DNA of 64,000 bases, from contig NC_079384.1 of NCBI RefSeq assembly GCF_021018895.1, forward strand, positions 13,903,140-13,967,139. Direction: 5' to 3'. Source of the DNA: Seriola aureovittata (taxonomy: Eukaryota > Chordata > Actinopteri > Carangiformes > Carangidae). This document shows positions 26,924-64,000 of this stretch, piece after piece (position 1 is the stretch's first letter; each line of letters starts with the position of its first letter). Made by a program: the position numbers and the translations under genes. The notes below the pieces were generated by a model. It saw nothing but the letters and a program-made list of their open reading frames with translations, searched no databases and had not been told where the DNA came from.

Positions 26924-28736
26924 CTTTTCATGCCTTACTATACAATGACGTTTTTATGACTTTTTATGTCTTTCTATACTATGACTTTTCATGCCTTACT
27001 ATACTATGATATTTTTATGATTTTTTATGCCTTCCTATACTATGTCGTTTTTATGATTATTTATGCCTTACTATACTATACCGTTTTAATGACTTTTTAT
27101 GCCTTACTATACTATGACGTTTTTATGCCTTTTTATGTCTTGTTATACTATGACGTTTTATGCCTTACTAAACTATGCCATTTTTATGACGTTTTATGCC
27201 TTACTATACTATGCCATTTTTATGATTTTTATGCCTTTCTATACTATGCCGTTTTTATGACTTTTTATGCCTTACTATACTATGATGTTTTTATGACTTT
27301 TTATTCCTTACTATACTATGAAGTCTTTATGACTTTTCATGCCTTACTATACTATGCCATTTTTATGACTTTTTATGACTTTTTATGCCTCACTATACTA
27401 TGCATTTTTTATGACTTTTTATATCTTGCTATACTATGCCGTTTTTATGACTTTTAATGCCTTACTATACTATGCTGTTTTTATGACTTTTTATGCCTTA
27501 CTATACTATGACGTTTTTATGACTTTTTATGCCTTACAATACTCTGACTTTTTATGCCTTTTTATGCCTTACTATACTATGCCACTTTTATGACTTTTTA
27601 TGTCTTGCTATACTATGAATTTTTATGCCTTCCTATACAATGACGTTTTTATGACTTTTTATGCCTTACAATACTCTGACTTTTTATGCCTCACTATACC
27701 ATGCCGTTTTTATGATTTTTTATGCCTTACTATACTATGCCGTTTTTATGACTTTTTATGCCTTACTATACTATGACCTTACGACTTTTTATGCCTTACT
27801 ATACTATGTCGTTTTTATGACTTTTTATGCCTTACTATACTATGCCGTTTTTATGACTTTTTATGCCTTACTATACTATGCCGTTTTTATAATTTTTTAT
27901 CTCTTGTTATACTATGACGTTTTTATGACTTTTTATGCCTTACTATACTATGACGTTTTATGCCTTACTATATTATGCCGTTTTTATGACTTTTTATGTC
28001 TTGTTATACTATGACGTTTTTATGACTTTTTATGTCTTGTTATACTATGACGTTTTTATGACTTTTTATGTCTTGTTATACTATGACGTTTTTATGACTT
28101 TTTATGTCTTGTTATACTATGACGTTTTTATGACTTTTTATGTCTTGTTATACTATGACGTTTTTATGACTTTTTATTCCTTACTATATACTATGCCATT
28201 TTTATGACGTTTTATGCCCTACTATACTATGCCATTTTTATGGTTTTTATGCCTTACTATATTATGCCGTTTTTATGACTTTTTATGCCTTACTATACTA
28301 TGATGTTTTTATGACTTTTTATGCCTTCCTATACTATGCCGTTTTTATGACTTTTTATGCCTTACTATATTATGCCGTTTTTATTACTTTTTATGCCTTA
28401 CTATACTATGATTTTTTTATGACTTTTTATGCCTTACTATACTATGCCGTTTTAATGACTTTTTATGCCTTACTATACTATGACGTTTTTATGACTTTTT
28501 GTCTTGCTATACTATTATGTATTCATTATTTTTTATGCCTTATAATACTATGACGTTTTTATGCCTTGCTATACTATGACGTTTTTATGACTTTTTATGT
28601 CTTACTATATTGTGCTGTTTTTATTACTTTTTATGCTTTACTATACTGTGATATTATTGCTATTTTCTGATCATGCTACAATGTGTTTTTGCCTTATAAT
28701 ACTCTGACATTTTTATACTTTACTATACAATGACAT

Positions 28737-31724
28737 ATATGTTAACAACACTATTGATATAGGGACAAATATGCCATATATATGTCATTATAACACATAA
28801 AAATTCGACTTTATTAAAACAACATGCTTATTAAAATTCTATAGGATTGTATATGATTTTAATAATAATTTCTTATTAAATGTAACCACACATGTTTATC
28901 TTTTCTATTTATGTACTGTATATAATGAACATATAGTCACAGGCTTTGGGATTGATATATATTTATGTAACATATATCTGTAGTATAAACCTATAATATA
29001 AACATACTAAAATACATGTAGCTAGATATATAGGCCTGTGTCAATATATGATATTATATTATTATATTATAGTATGATATATATAACCCGTACATACATT
29101 ACATTTGTCAATGGGCATTTTTGAATGTAAATTAAGATCTCATGTTTTAATAAAGCATTTGATTGATGGCATTAGAAAGCCAATCTCTTTGTTTTGGAGG
29201 GGTAGCGGAGTTGTTGCATCACTACCAATGTTGAGACCAAAACTGTGTGATCTAATAATGTAACATAAACATAAGGGGCAAGTACTCTTCCTTTTGATAC
29301 TTTAAGTAAATTTTGCTATTGCTTACTTTTGCTTAAGTGACATTTTCAATGCAGGACTTTTTATATAGGAGTACTGCTATTTGTACTTGAAAACTTCCTC
29401 CACCACTGCTTTTTTGGACTACATTATATCTTACAAACTGCTTTGATAATACTGACCTACAATCATGTCACTAAAGCAAACTTGAATTTGAGAGTGATAG
29501 TGATTACATCTGTAAAAAATGCCTTTTATTATATTGTATTTAATATTATTGTTGATATTTGCAAATTATTGTATAATCATTTATCAATCATCTGTCAATG
29601 TTTATAATTTTCTGTACTGCGTTGGCAATATAGGTTTCTGATCCGTCATGCCAATTAGGCTTATCTGAATTTGAATTTGAAAATGCAAACATTAAAGAAT
29701 GGGACTGTCCATCTCTAAATCCATCCCTCTCACCCACTTACACCCTCTGATTATGTAAATTGAGTACCAACTCTTGCCTCTGCAGGGCACCATAGTTATG
29801 CAGGGAGGCCAAACAGCTTACAGGATAATTGTCCATTATATTTGCTCTCTGACATTTTGGACAAATGACACATATGAGCTACACTGATGCTGTTCTGTTA
29901 TCTGACATTAACATGTTCAAGCTGTTATCCGCTGTGCCAGATGGATCTCTTCCATTCAGGAAACTGACCCAATGATTTATGAAAATATCTTTCAGCTGAC
30001 ACGGATGGACAGACGATGCATTAGGAGCTGCAGTAACTACAGTCCTTATGGTGCTGCACATGAATGTGTATGAGCAGAGGGCGATTATGTTTAGTTTTTC
30101 ATCTACCAGATGTTCAAACCTCTTAACTTTTTTGTGGATGGTGTAATGCATTAGATTCCAGTTTAAGGTACAGCTGAATCATTGACAGCAATTTAATTGC
30201 CTAAAATTTAGCCAACTGATTAAGTTATTTTTAAGCAAATTCTAGCTTTTTAAACATACGTTTTTGGTGGTTTTCTTACTCTTCTGTGTTAATAGAATTA
30301 ATCCGTTTGGTTCTTAGACTGTTGGATGGACAAACAGTCTGAAGACTGGACTTTATAAATTGTAATGGACATTTTTGATAGTGCACACCTGCAAACCAAC
30401 AGGTGCGTAAGAGAAGAAAAAGAAAATGTAAAAATATACTAATGCTCATTTTATCACCATTTAATAAATAAACCAGAGAGCAGGAGTAAATCTTTTGTGT
30501 TGACATTATATAGAAAATAATCATCAAATGAATCCATAATGAAAATCATCACTAGTCGCAGTCTCCTCACTTAATAATTGGCTAGCTGGAGAAATGCCCG
30601 GAAATCATGCAGGATTCAGCAACAATTTTATTTAGAAAAATAAATAAAAACAACACACAACATTTTGTACAAAGAAAACAAAATCAACATGAAACCATCA
30701 CTTCATTAGAGCAAAATTTTAATTTTATATATCCCCATTCATGTGAATGGGATAGTATATTTATATATAATTTTATACATTTATATATATATATATAAAA
30801 TAAAATGTTTTGTTTTGTTATAATGCCAAAAATTGTATCCATGACATTTTAAACATGTAATTTTGTACATTCATTGATGGAAATTCGGGGAAAAATGAGC
30901 AAGAGTATCAACCTTTCTTGCCTCATTAAATAAGATTTTAATCTTTAACTTAACTGTTTATGATTTAACAAACATAAAAAATGACAGCATGTGTCAGATT
31001 TATTTCTACATTTGAAGAGAACAATTATTACAATCATAGTCAATGATGCAGGAATTTTAGCAATCTCAAAAGGGAACCGTAACGCAGAGGTGGAGGAAAA
31101 AATGGAAAAGATGGTGAAACACAGTTTCTGTATATCTGTCTATGACGAAGTCTATGATAACGATCCTGAAACCACACTTTTAAAAAAAACAGTGTCATTT
31201 AGCACACTGTCTCCTGTATAGCTACTGTAATAGTAGATATCATAGCAAGGTATGGCATCAAGAGGAATGCTGAATTACAGTACTGAGTCCAGTTCTTCTA
31301 CACACACTCTCACACTCACATACTCATACACAGTACTGGGCGATGTACTGTGGTGTTGTGACACTTTTGTGACCTGATCTGTCCGATCTGTGGTACTCAT
31401 GTCACCGGGACTGGAAAAATCATTGACAAAGAGCCAGAGGGGAAACAGAATTGGCTGCATGCTTTCCTGTCCTGTTGCATTTAAAGATCTGTTTGTCTGA
31501 TTACCCAGTTTTGAAGTAAAACACCTCATATTAAAGATGCATGAAGTATTTATGCCATATTTTTTATTTGAATACACCACCCGCGAAAGACATGCCAATC
31601 AATCTGAACTTTCAGCAGATTTCCAAGCAGTCTAATATTTTCCAATAATAAATACAAAAATATACAAAAGAAAAAATCTACACAGGTGGACTGCTGAACA
31701 TATTTCATATATGACAAACAAATA
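28737..31724. other. AT-rich intergenic region beyond the 3' end of opn4
   Basis: No gene recognised. The part at 28,740-29,100 is very AT-rich with many TATA runs. A minus-strand AATAAA at 31,563-31,568, about 1.07 kb past the opn4 stop, is one candidate polyadenylation signal, but AT-rich sequence makes this weak. Confidence 0.4.
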
Positions 31725-32118
31725 TGGAGGACCAGGGATGTTAAAGCTAAAGTAATAAAATATTTCATTAATTTCATATTTCAAAACCGGATATGATATG
31801 GCTGGTTAGCTCTCAAACCAATCAGAGAGCTTGTTATGTCCCATGGCTAATTGGTATTGTTTAGCCTGGTTTTACCAGCACTGAAGGCCCAAAGTGTCAC
31901 AGAAAGGCTACATGGAGAGGCTAAAAGGAGAAGCTAAATGACTAAATGAATCGATTAGCTAATAGGAAAAGAAAAAGCTGCTTGAAAAAGGAAATGTATG
32001 TATTCCCATTTTTAAAATGCCTTTTCAAATAGTTTTTCATTTACAAATTCTTTTTACGATTCCTATTTTTAATGCCAATTAAAATATTAAATTAAATTAT
32101 GACATCCCTGGTCCTCCA
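31725..32118. mobile_element. 394-bp foldback (MITE-like) element
   Basis: The ends are inverted copies: TGGAGGACCAGGGATGTTA on the left, and on the right the reverse complement of TGGAGGACCAGGGATGTCA. Both are flanked by TA, as expected for a TA-target element of the Tc1/mariner or PIF type. There is no coding capacity inside. It lies in the opn4 3' flank, possibly within the 3' untranslated region. Confidence 0.7.
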
Positions 32119-32637
32119 TAAACAAAAGCATAGGCAAACTCCTGCCTACTTATCATCTGTTGAATGTACACCCAGTTTCCACTGTCACTTCAGCTCATAG
32201 CTTCATCCACCAGCTCCTGAGAAAAGCATCTGTCTCTCTCTGTTTGAATATTTGACTTTCTTCACCTGTTACTTGTTTACTTTGACATTTCACATTGTGT
32301 GGATGCAATTAGCAAGTCCCATGAGGGGAAATCTTGTTCTCTTGTTTTGATTGGCGGTTGGCAATCAGCTTGCAGGTGCTTTACCGCAACCTACTGGACT
32401 GGAGAGCGGAGCATCAGATTCGCAGAAAAAAACAAAACAATTTTCTCTGTATTAACCCTGTTTCCTTAAGACACTTATTATTAGGTGATTGTACATTCCC
32501 CATAATGCATCTCCAAGGAGGTTCCCTACTGTGACGGTTAGCTTGGTCTTGCTGATATCAATGAAGGGAAATATTGAAACACACTCCCACACATAAACAC
32601 ACGATTACACTCTCTCATTGCACTTTTGTCCAGCAGT

Positions 32638-57961
<25,324 letters not shown>

Positions 57962-57995
57962 TCCCAGTCCACGGTGGTTAATGGAAGGAGGGTTT

Positions 57996-58041
<46 letters not shown>
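57996..58041. repeat. (GT)n microsatellite in the opn4 5' flank
   Basis: About 45 bp of GT, 35 bp upstream of the opn4 start codon, so it is probably within the 5' leader as a CA tract. Confidence 0.95.
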
Positions 58042-58043
<2 letters not shown>

Positions 58044-59063
58044 AGTGAGAAATAAGTGAACGTGAGAGGTGTTGCAGTCGATATGAGGTGGTCTAGGAGT
58101 CCAAGTGGCCAGTTGTCATCGCCGCCCTGCTCTCATATCCCACTCTGACAGGACCACTGGTAGTACAGCGGCTTTGAAGGGGTGGGTTAAGAAGTTCTCT
58201 CTCTCTATCTCTCTCTCTCTCTCTCTCTCTTGTCCAATCCCTGCTCCTGGGATGCCTCTGAGTGTGTCAGTAGGTCTATGCGTGTGTGCATACATAGAAA
58301 TGGCCATTGTTCGTTGTTTATTTATCTTTAAGAAATCAGTGGAGCAGTGTTTCTCTCACATATCAATACCTCTTTCCATTCACTTCCTATTTTAATTTTT
58401 CCTTTAAGTGGTGAACATGAACAACACCATGAAGCAATAATTGGTTAACACAAGGATTCACCCTTTAGTTTGAATCACACAGGAACCTGCGTGGCTTGTG
58501 TTCTCTATTTACAGTCTTTTTATTTTTGTCCCCTTTTCATCTTGCAGAAATCTTGCTCACATCTTCTGCATTTGCATAATAACATAAAATCTATATTTAT
58601 TATATTGCAGAGAGGTACAGACAAATGGAGCGTGTTTTATTTGTGCAAAGAGGAGCTTTGGATTTTGAGTGGGGAACATGCTGCTCTGTAAAGACCAAAG
58701 AGGCATAGGAGAAATGGATAGATAATGGAAGGATTTATTTCTGAGGTTGATTTGGTCACAGAGTCACTGGGTGTACTGTATGCAGGGTTGTAATCCTAAA
58801 GAAAGGAAAGGCAGAAGGTGAGGATGTAAGAATACAGACAAAAAATGGAGGGATGTATTAACAGAAACAGGAAGACTTAAAGGGACTATCAATCATGGTA
58901 GATGGCAGATAAATTGGTGTATCAGTAGTCTGCTAGTTGGCTAACCAAAGAGCTAGCACAAATAGAATCCATATGCAGTTGGCAAAAGTAGCAGACCCAG
59001 AAACAAACTTCATGGAAGATATATGTACAATTTTAGTTCATTAGGAAGACTTTAGGCTTGCCA

Positions 59064-59107
<44 letters not shown>

Positions 59108-60862
59108 CCCCCTTCAAAAGTCAGAATAGCCACAAATATGACAATACAACCCAGGTTGACAACTAGAATTGAATTTCTTTTGTACACATCCAGCAGATAC
59201 AGAACAACCTCATTTGAGGTAAATCCTGATGGAAATATCACACTCTTTAGATGCAATTTGGCGTTGGGCGGGTTGAGCTATTTCACTTAAAACAGTTCCT
59301 GCTGCGGATAAAAATGACAGACAGCAGCAACAGTGAAGCGCAACAGCAAAAATGTGGGTCAGAAAAACCAAAACAGTGAGCTTAAAGACTGCAAAGCGCT
59401 TGCTGCAGAGCTGAAAGGATCTGCAGGACTGGGTGATAACCTGTTTTCGATTGGTTGTAGAAAAATATTGATTATAACCCCGTCAACTAACGACGGTCGT
59501 CCACATGAGACCACAACAATGGTCAGGTGAAACCAGTACTTTCACAGGTACCTTGGTGGACCCACCCACAAGAGGTTAAATACCTGGGTCCTACTCCACT
59601 TTCTTGGTCAGACCAGTGCGGACTAGAGAGACCAATACATAAGAACTGATGAAGCCGCTTGGATAAGAGGCGAAACGTCATCCACAGACAAATACAAGTC
59701 CAGTTGCCTTCGATTTAATCTGAGAAAGAGTCCTAACACATGTTTTGTTAGGTCACCCAGATCTTGACTTTTGACCTTTGACCACAACAAATTTGAGGAA
59801 AATTCCCTCTAGGCGTTTCTGAGACATCATGTTCACGAGGATGGGACATACAGACAACACCAAAACACATTTCTCGCCGTCATATAAGAAAATCTTTTTT
59901 TTTAATGTTAATGTTTATTAATTTGTGTATGAATGTATAGCTGTAAAGCTGTATGCCAGAGTCACAGACAACGCACCGATAGAGCTCACAGATGAACTAT
60001 ATTTGTGCATAACTACACTACTGTCTCTGTCCCATGATTTCTGGAGCGACTACAGCGTGTTTGCTGATTTACTAGAGAGGAAGAGAGAGCGAGACCTGTA
60101 CCAGGAACATATTCGGATGTGACTCGAACTGCTCCCTGGTGAACAATAAAGCACGCCTTTCATCGCTACAGATCCAGGGTGACATTTAGCTTAGAGCGCT
60201 CTACCCTGTGGACGAACACAACGCTGGAGAGCCTTTTAGAATAATGGTCGATTGTCAACAGAAGAAGAATGATGCTGAGGAATTTAAGCATGACCATCTT
60301 CCAGTTTTTCTTCTTCCAGAGGAAAGTGCAAGGTCTTATGATGCCTCTTTTTTGATGTAGCATCCTTGTTTCCCTAACCTCCTTTCATTCTCCTTACTCC
60401 ATCACTCTGTTTGCCTTTGGGCTTGAATTTGTTTTTTGCACACCGAGGCAAACTAACCCTTGCCCCCATAACCTATTTTACTGTTTATATAACGCCCTAT
60501 TCCGCAGCCTTCAGTTTTCAATAATAATATGTTCCCAATGCTCTCTAATGCTGTTTAATGCTACGGCAAAACTGCCTCTTCAACTCCCTTAAACCCAATC
60601 AAGTTTACCCAACCTCTGGAATGCCGGGTGCTGATATGAGGAAATTCTAGGAGACAGTGGCTTTAATCTGGTGGGAATTTAGTTTTTTTTTTTTGGTTCT
60701 GTAGAGAAACGTGATTGGCTAGATCAAAGGTGAGTCACAGAACGGTGTGTGCAAAGAGCATCTACCACTTCTTCCAGGTTTGGTCCCTGGGTACATGAAG
60801 GCTTTCTGCTTGTCTGCCTCTCTCATAGCACCTTACTACTCCATAAAATCTCCACCACTTGT

Positions 60863-60920
<58 letters not shown>

Positions 60921-61018
60921 AAATGTTTAACTTCCATCTTCTTCCCTCCTCACTGAACTCTCTAACAAACAAACATCCTTCCTGCATGGATGTTGTGTAT
61001 TTTGATTTTACGTGCAAT

Positions 61019-61071
<53 letters not shown>

Positions 61072-62785
61072 GTGCGCATGTACGTGTGTGTGGGTGTGTA
61101 TTCGCAATCTACACGACCCTCTGGCAGCTGCAAAATCCACAAAATAACTGGTCCTGTGATGAGGGAGCTCTGGCTGATATTAAGAGGATCAAAATTTACA
61201 CAACAGTAGCATTATACAAACAAAACCAGTAATGCTAACGCCAAAACAATACCACTCTGTGTGGCTTGACCCCCCCCCCCCTCCCCCCTCCCTCGTACTT
61301 CCTTCCTCCATCTTACGGATTCCTGTTCAGGTTAAATAAGGTTGTTTTTCATCCCAGGGTCCTACGTCATCCACGCAGCAGCTCAGAGTTGAGAATAAAC
61401 GATCATTAGTTTCAAATGCAGTGACTCAACTTTCAGGTCAGGCAAGCTGATGTGTCCTGGATATTGCAGACATGTTTGTTTGTTTGTTGTTGTTGTATAT
61501 GTCAATGAATGTGTCAACCTAAAAAGCCAAATGATTCTCTTAAGCACCACTCAGAAAAAATAAATTGTAACACAGTAAATTGCAAACAAACAGAACAAAT
61601 ATTTTAACTAATGCAGAAATAATCAATTCCAGCATAAACAACTGGGATTTGCTAAACATCTGGCCAGGGTGAAGGCTGAAAGCCCACAGACGTATCCATG
61701 CTGGAGCCCTGCAACACTTGCCTGAGACAAGGCAACCCAAAAGTTGCCCTTAATTCAGCATGATGAGGCAAAAGGTGCTGCCAAAAATTTTAAGTGGATG
61801 CTCTCGTCGGATTTTCTCCAAGAGCCATCGGATGAGGAAAGGAAGCTTTAATGTCAGTGTGCAAAGGAGGGAAGACCACAGGGGGCAATTAGCCATTTCT
61901 GTCCGACATAATTAAGCCAAAAAATCATGATGTCAAGTGATGGTCTTCTTCTAGATATGTTGTTGTACAGCCAGTGTTTCAATGCGGGTTATGTGGAGGC
62001 CTTTTGGAAAAAGCATAGCGTCTCTGAGGCCTGGATTCAAAGTTCAATTTTTTTTCTTTTTTTTTTCCATTGAATTAAAATTTCACCAGCTGCATCTCGC
62101 CGCTCAGGAAATGCAGGAGGCCTTGGGGGAAACGCATCACTGCATCAACTACCAGCAAACTGAAAAGGTACATGAAAAAAAGGCATCCTTCAAAATCTAT
62201 TAAAGTAAACCCGTAGCCTGGCTGCATCAGTAGCTTTTTGCATGTGTGCATCCAAAGGAGCATACAAGCAATTCATGTGTGGATTTAGGGCTAAGACATG
62301 ACTCATATCTCTGGTTTTATCTCTTTATTTTCCAAGAAGTAACAAGAGCCCTTTCTCCTTGTTCTATATAGGATCTATCAAATTGCTCCCTTGAGCAACA
62401 GTTTCTTTCCTCCATTGAAAAGGACAGCACGCTCTTTTTTACACTAACGGGGTCATGGATCAGCGAACTCGGGACAGCGCTGAGATGGCTTGGTCTTGTT
62501 TTTCTGATTCAGAGGAGGACAACTGTAGTGCCCTGCTACATTTGATTACATTTTGTTTCTTTAAATATGTGTTTCAGTTGATAAATATGCAGCATATGTT
62601 GAAATATTGTCTGTTAAATTACTGCTGGTGTGAAATAAGTTTGCATTAATATGGACGAATTTATATTTGATATTTTATCTGGGAAAGTACTGAAATGTCC
62701 TCTGTTCTGAATAGTCCTTGAACATCTCATGTGTTTTTTCTTTGTTTATTTGGGCTGCCTCCCTGCTGCTTCCACGCATGCTGCT
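58042..62785. other. 5' flank of opn4, no gene seen
   Basis: Simple repeats only: (TC)n at 58,196-58,230, (AT)n at 59,066-59,105, (CA)n at 60,864-60,916, (GT)n at 61,020-61,069 and a C-rich run at 61,270-61,293. The stretch at 59,380-59,730 reads like an interspersed fish repeat (GAACTGATGAAGCCGCTTGG, GGCGAAACGTC, AAGTCCAGTTGCC), class unknown. No opn4 TATA box could be singled out. Confidence 0.5.
60864..61069. repeat. inverted pair of (CA)n and (GT)n tracts
   Basis: About 53 bp of CA and, 103 bp later, about 50 bp of GT. The two can pair with each other as a long hairpin or cruciform. Confidence 0.9.
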
Positions 62786-62925
62786 GCTGTAGAGGGCGCT
62801 CAGGACTGTGTGTGTTTATACGGACCGGGCTCCACGACTGGTTTCTCCATCTCATCTCACGTCTCGTCGCTGGACAGAGGGTTTGAGCGAACTGCTGCCA
62901 ACAGTTTCTGAGTTTCCAAGGATCC
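62786..62925 (+). other. weak candidate for a divergent first exon
   Basis: A moderately CpG-rich stretch ending in a strong donor (GGATCC then GTGAGTAC at 62,926). In mammals WAPL lies head to head with OPN4, so an untranslated first exon of wapl on the plus strand would fit here. There is no protein evidence. Confidence 0.2.
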
Positions 62926-64000
62926 GTGAGTACAATGAAAATACTTTTCTTGAGGATTCAAATGAGCTCCAACATGCGCGCCAACGATATGGTGCCATAA
63001 CTGAGTTTACAAAACCCTGGATATTTTATTTCATTTTATTTTAAGAGTCACCAGGACATTTCAAAAGGGTGATTGCCGGTTTATATTTTTGTGTCAATAA
63101 ATATATTATGCTGCTGCATTATATGTTGTGGGTTTAATGTTTATTCATGTCTGATAGGTAAGGGCTATGGTGTCTTAAAGGTATGCATGGGAGTTTGTAA
63201 GCTCACATAAACAGTATAGCTATAAAATCAAGCTAACCAGCCCTCTCTGCACCCTAGTCAGAGTCATATGTTTTTGTTAAAGTAGACACATCCCAAATTC
63301 AATATTTTAGTATCCTCCTACCAATTCACCTCCCATGCTAAAAGTGTTATCAGGTGTAAAGAGGTATGCCATGACAATTCTGTAACAAATTAGAGTTGAG
63401 TAGGAGGGCTACACAACATACAGAGGTGGACTACAGTTAAATGTGTTCATTTTTTTATGTGACAGCTGAGGTTAGTGTCATTTCAGAGAGCAGATGTAAC
63501 TGACATTTAGAAAATCTGGGTGTGGAACAGCAGGTCAGGCTGTGGGACACAGATTTCCCAGAAATGACATGTGGGGTCAGCAGTCATACTCTCTGCAAAT
63601 GGAGATAGGATGTAGCAACCAGGCTAAAAGGCTAGGACCAGAGAGGTACATCGAAAAAATACTTAATGAATGAAGATTTATTGAATTTGTTTCCAGGATC
63701 AGTACACTGTCAAACACTTCTCTACACTACACTCCATGTTAAGAGCTTATTTTGTGCGTAAGCCTTTAATTAGCTAACATTATTGGAATAGACCAGTCTA
63801 TAGTCCATAGCCATGTTAGCTCTGTCGTGGTCCTCCCAACGTAAACGCACAGCGACTGTCCACATGAGGGATGGCACAGTGCAGTACGCAGTGTTCAGGT
63901 GAAAGCCACTTTCCATATCTTCCTCTGAAGGAACCACGTCTTCATCTAAAAAGCTATGCTGGTAGTCTAGCGCGACATGTACTGGCAGTGATTACCGTCT
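62926..64000. other. right end of window, nothing recognised
   Basis: No coding signal, repeat family or RNA gene seen in this last kilobase. Confidence 0.4.

Larger units (their letters stand above)
13690..28736. repeat. 15-kb minisatellite array, unit about 36 bp, AT-rich
   Basis: A head-to-tail array of a unit of about 36 bp. Each unit has two TTTTTATG words, a GACTTTTTATGCCTTAC segment and a TACTATACTATG segment, then a variable dinucleotide/CpG position (GCCG, GTCG, GACG, GATG, GCAA, GCCA). The plus strand is half T, so the strands are strongly asymmetric. Units are near-identical from about 14,650 to 18,830 and diverged toward both ends (13,690-14,640 and 28,500-28,736). Shortened units (for example at 16,660, 16,795 and 17,640) shift the register. 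Since 36 is a multiple of 3, two frames stay open for long runs of 12-residue peptides. These frames have no splice or start context of a gene and are not annotated as coding. Confidence 0.97.

Noticed and set aside
14480..28553. Dozens of plus-strand open frames of 60-200 codons rich in Tyr, Phe, Leu and Met
   Set aside because: They are a by-product of a 36-bp tandem repeat whose length is a multiple of 3. The peptides repeat every 12 residues, change frame wherever a unit is shortened, and have no gene-like context.
13690..28736. CRISPR array suggested by the regular short repeats
   Set aside because: Units are contiguous without unique spacers, and the window is vertebrate.

Overview
This is a piece of a teleost nuclear genome, most likely from a percomorph fish. 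The genes are intron-rich with GT/AG splicing. The DNA is crowded with CA/GT microsatellites and carries tRNA-derived SINEs, LINE-tail repeats and foldback DNA transposons of kinds common in percomorphs. Two vertebrate genes can be assembled exon by exon, both on the minus strand. Their order, opn4 then ldb3 in the same orientation, is that of mammalian OPN4-LDB3.

Positions 1 to about 12,330 hold the 5' half of ldb3 (ZASP/Cypher, a Z-disc PDZ-LIM protein). Visible are a candidate promoter with a perfect CArG box, the two PDZ exons, a linker exon and two alternative ZM-motif routes: a 239-nt exon, or a 23-nt microexon plus a 198-nt exon. A probable 24-nt microexon lies at the left edge. The LIM exons are outside the window. 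Splice phases show that the two ZM routes are mutually exclusive by reading frame.

Positions 13,690-28,736 are one 15-kb tandem array of an AT-rich unit of about 36 bp. It has higher-order repeats and three embedded copies of a LINE-like 3' tail. Because 36 is a multiple of 3, the array produces many long but meaningless open frames. It fills most of the space between the 3' end of opn4 and the ldb3 promoter.

Positions 32,638-57,961 hold the complete melanopsin gene opn4 (opn4m type by synteny). Eleven coding exons join without a phase conflict into a protein of 558 residues with all melanopsin hallmarks: DRY, the Schiff-base Lys, NPxxY, HPK and a Tyr at the rhodopsin counterion site. Its introns hold LINE remnants, SINEs, a 552-bp foldback element, a RecQ-helicase-like transposon fragment and an unrecognised decayed coding sequence. 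Intron 2 is largely a (TG)n tract running up to the exon 3 acceptor.

Positions 58,050-64,000 are the opn4 5' flank. No gene can be demonstrated there, apart from one weak candidate for a divergent first exon on the plus strand.

The most interesting items are the (TG)n-capped splice acceptor in opn4, the frame-policed alternative exons of ldb3, and the 15-kb minisatellite with its internal higher-order structure.
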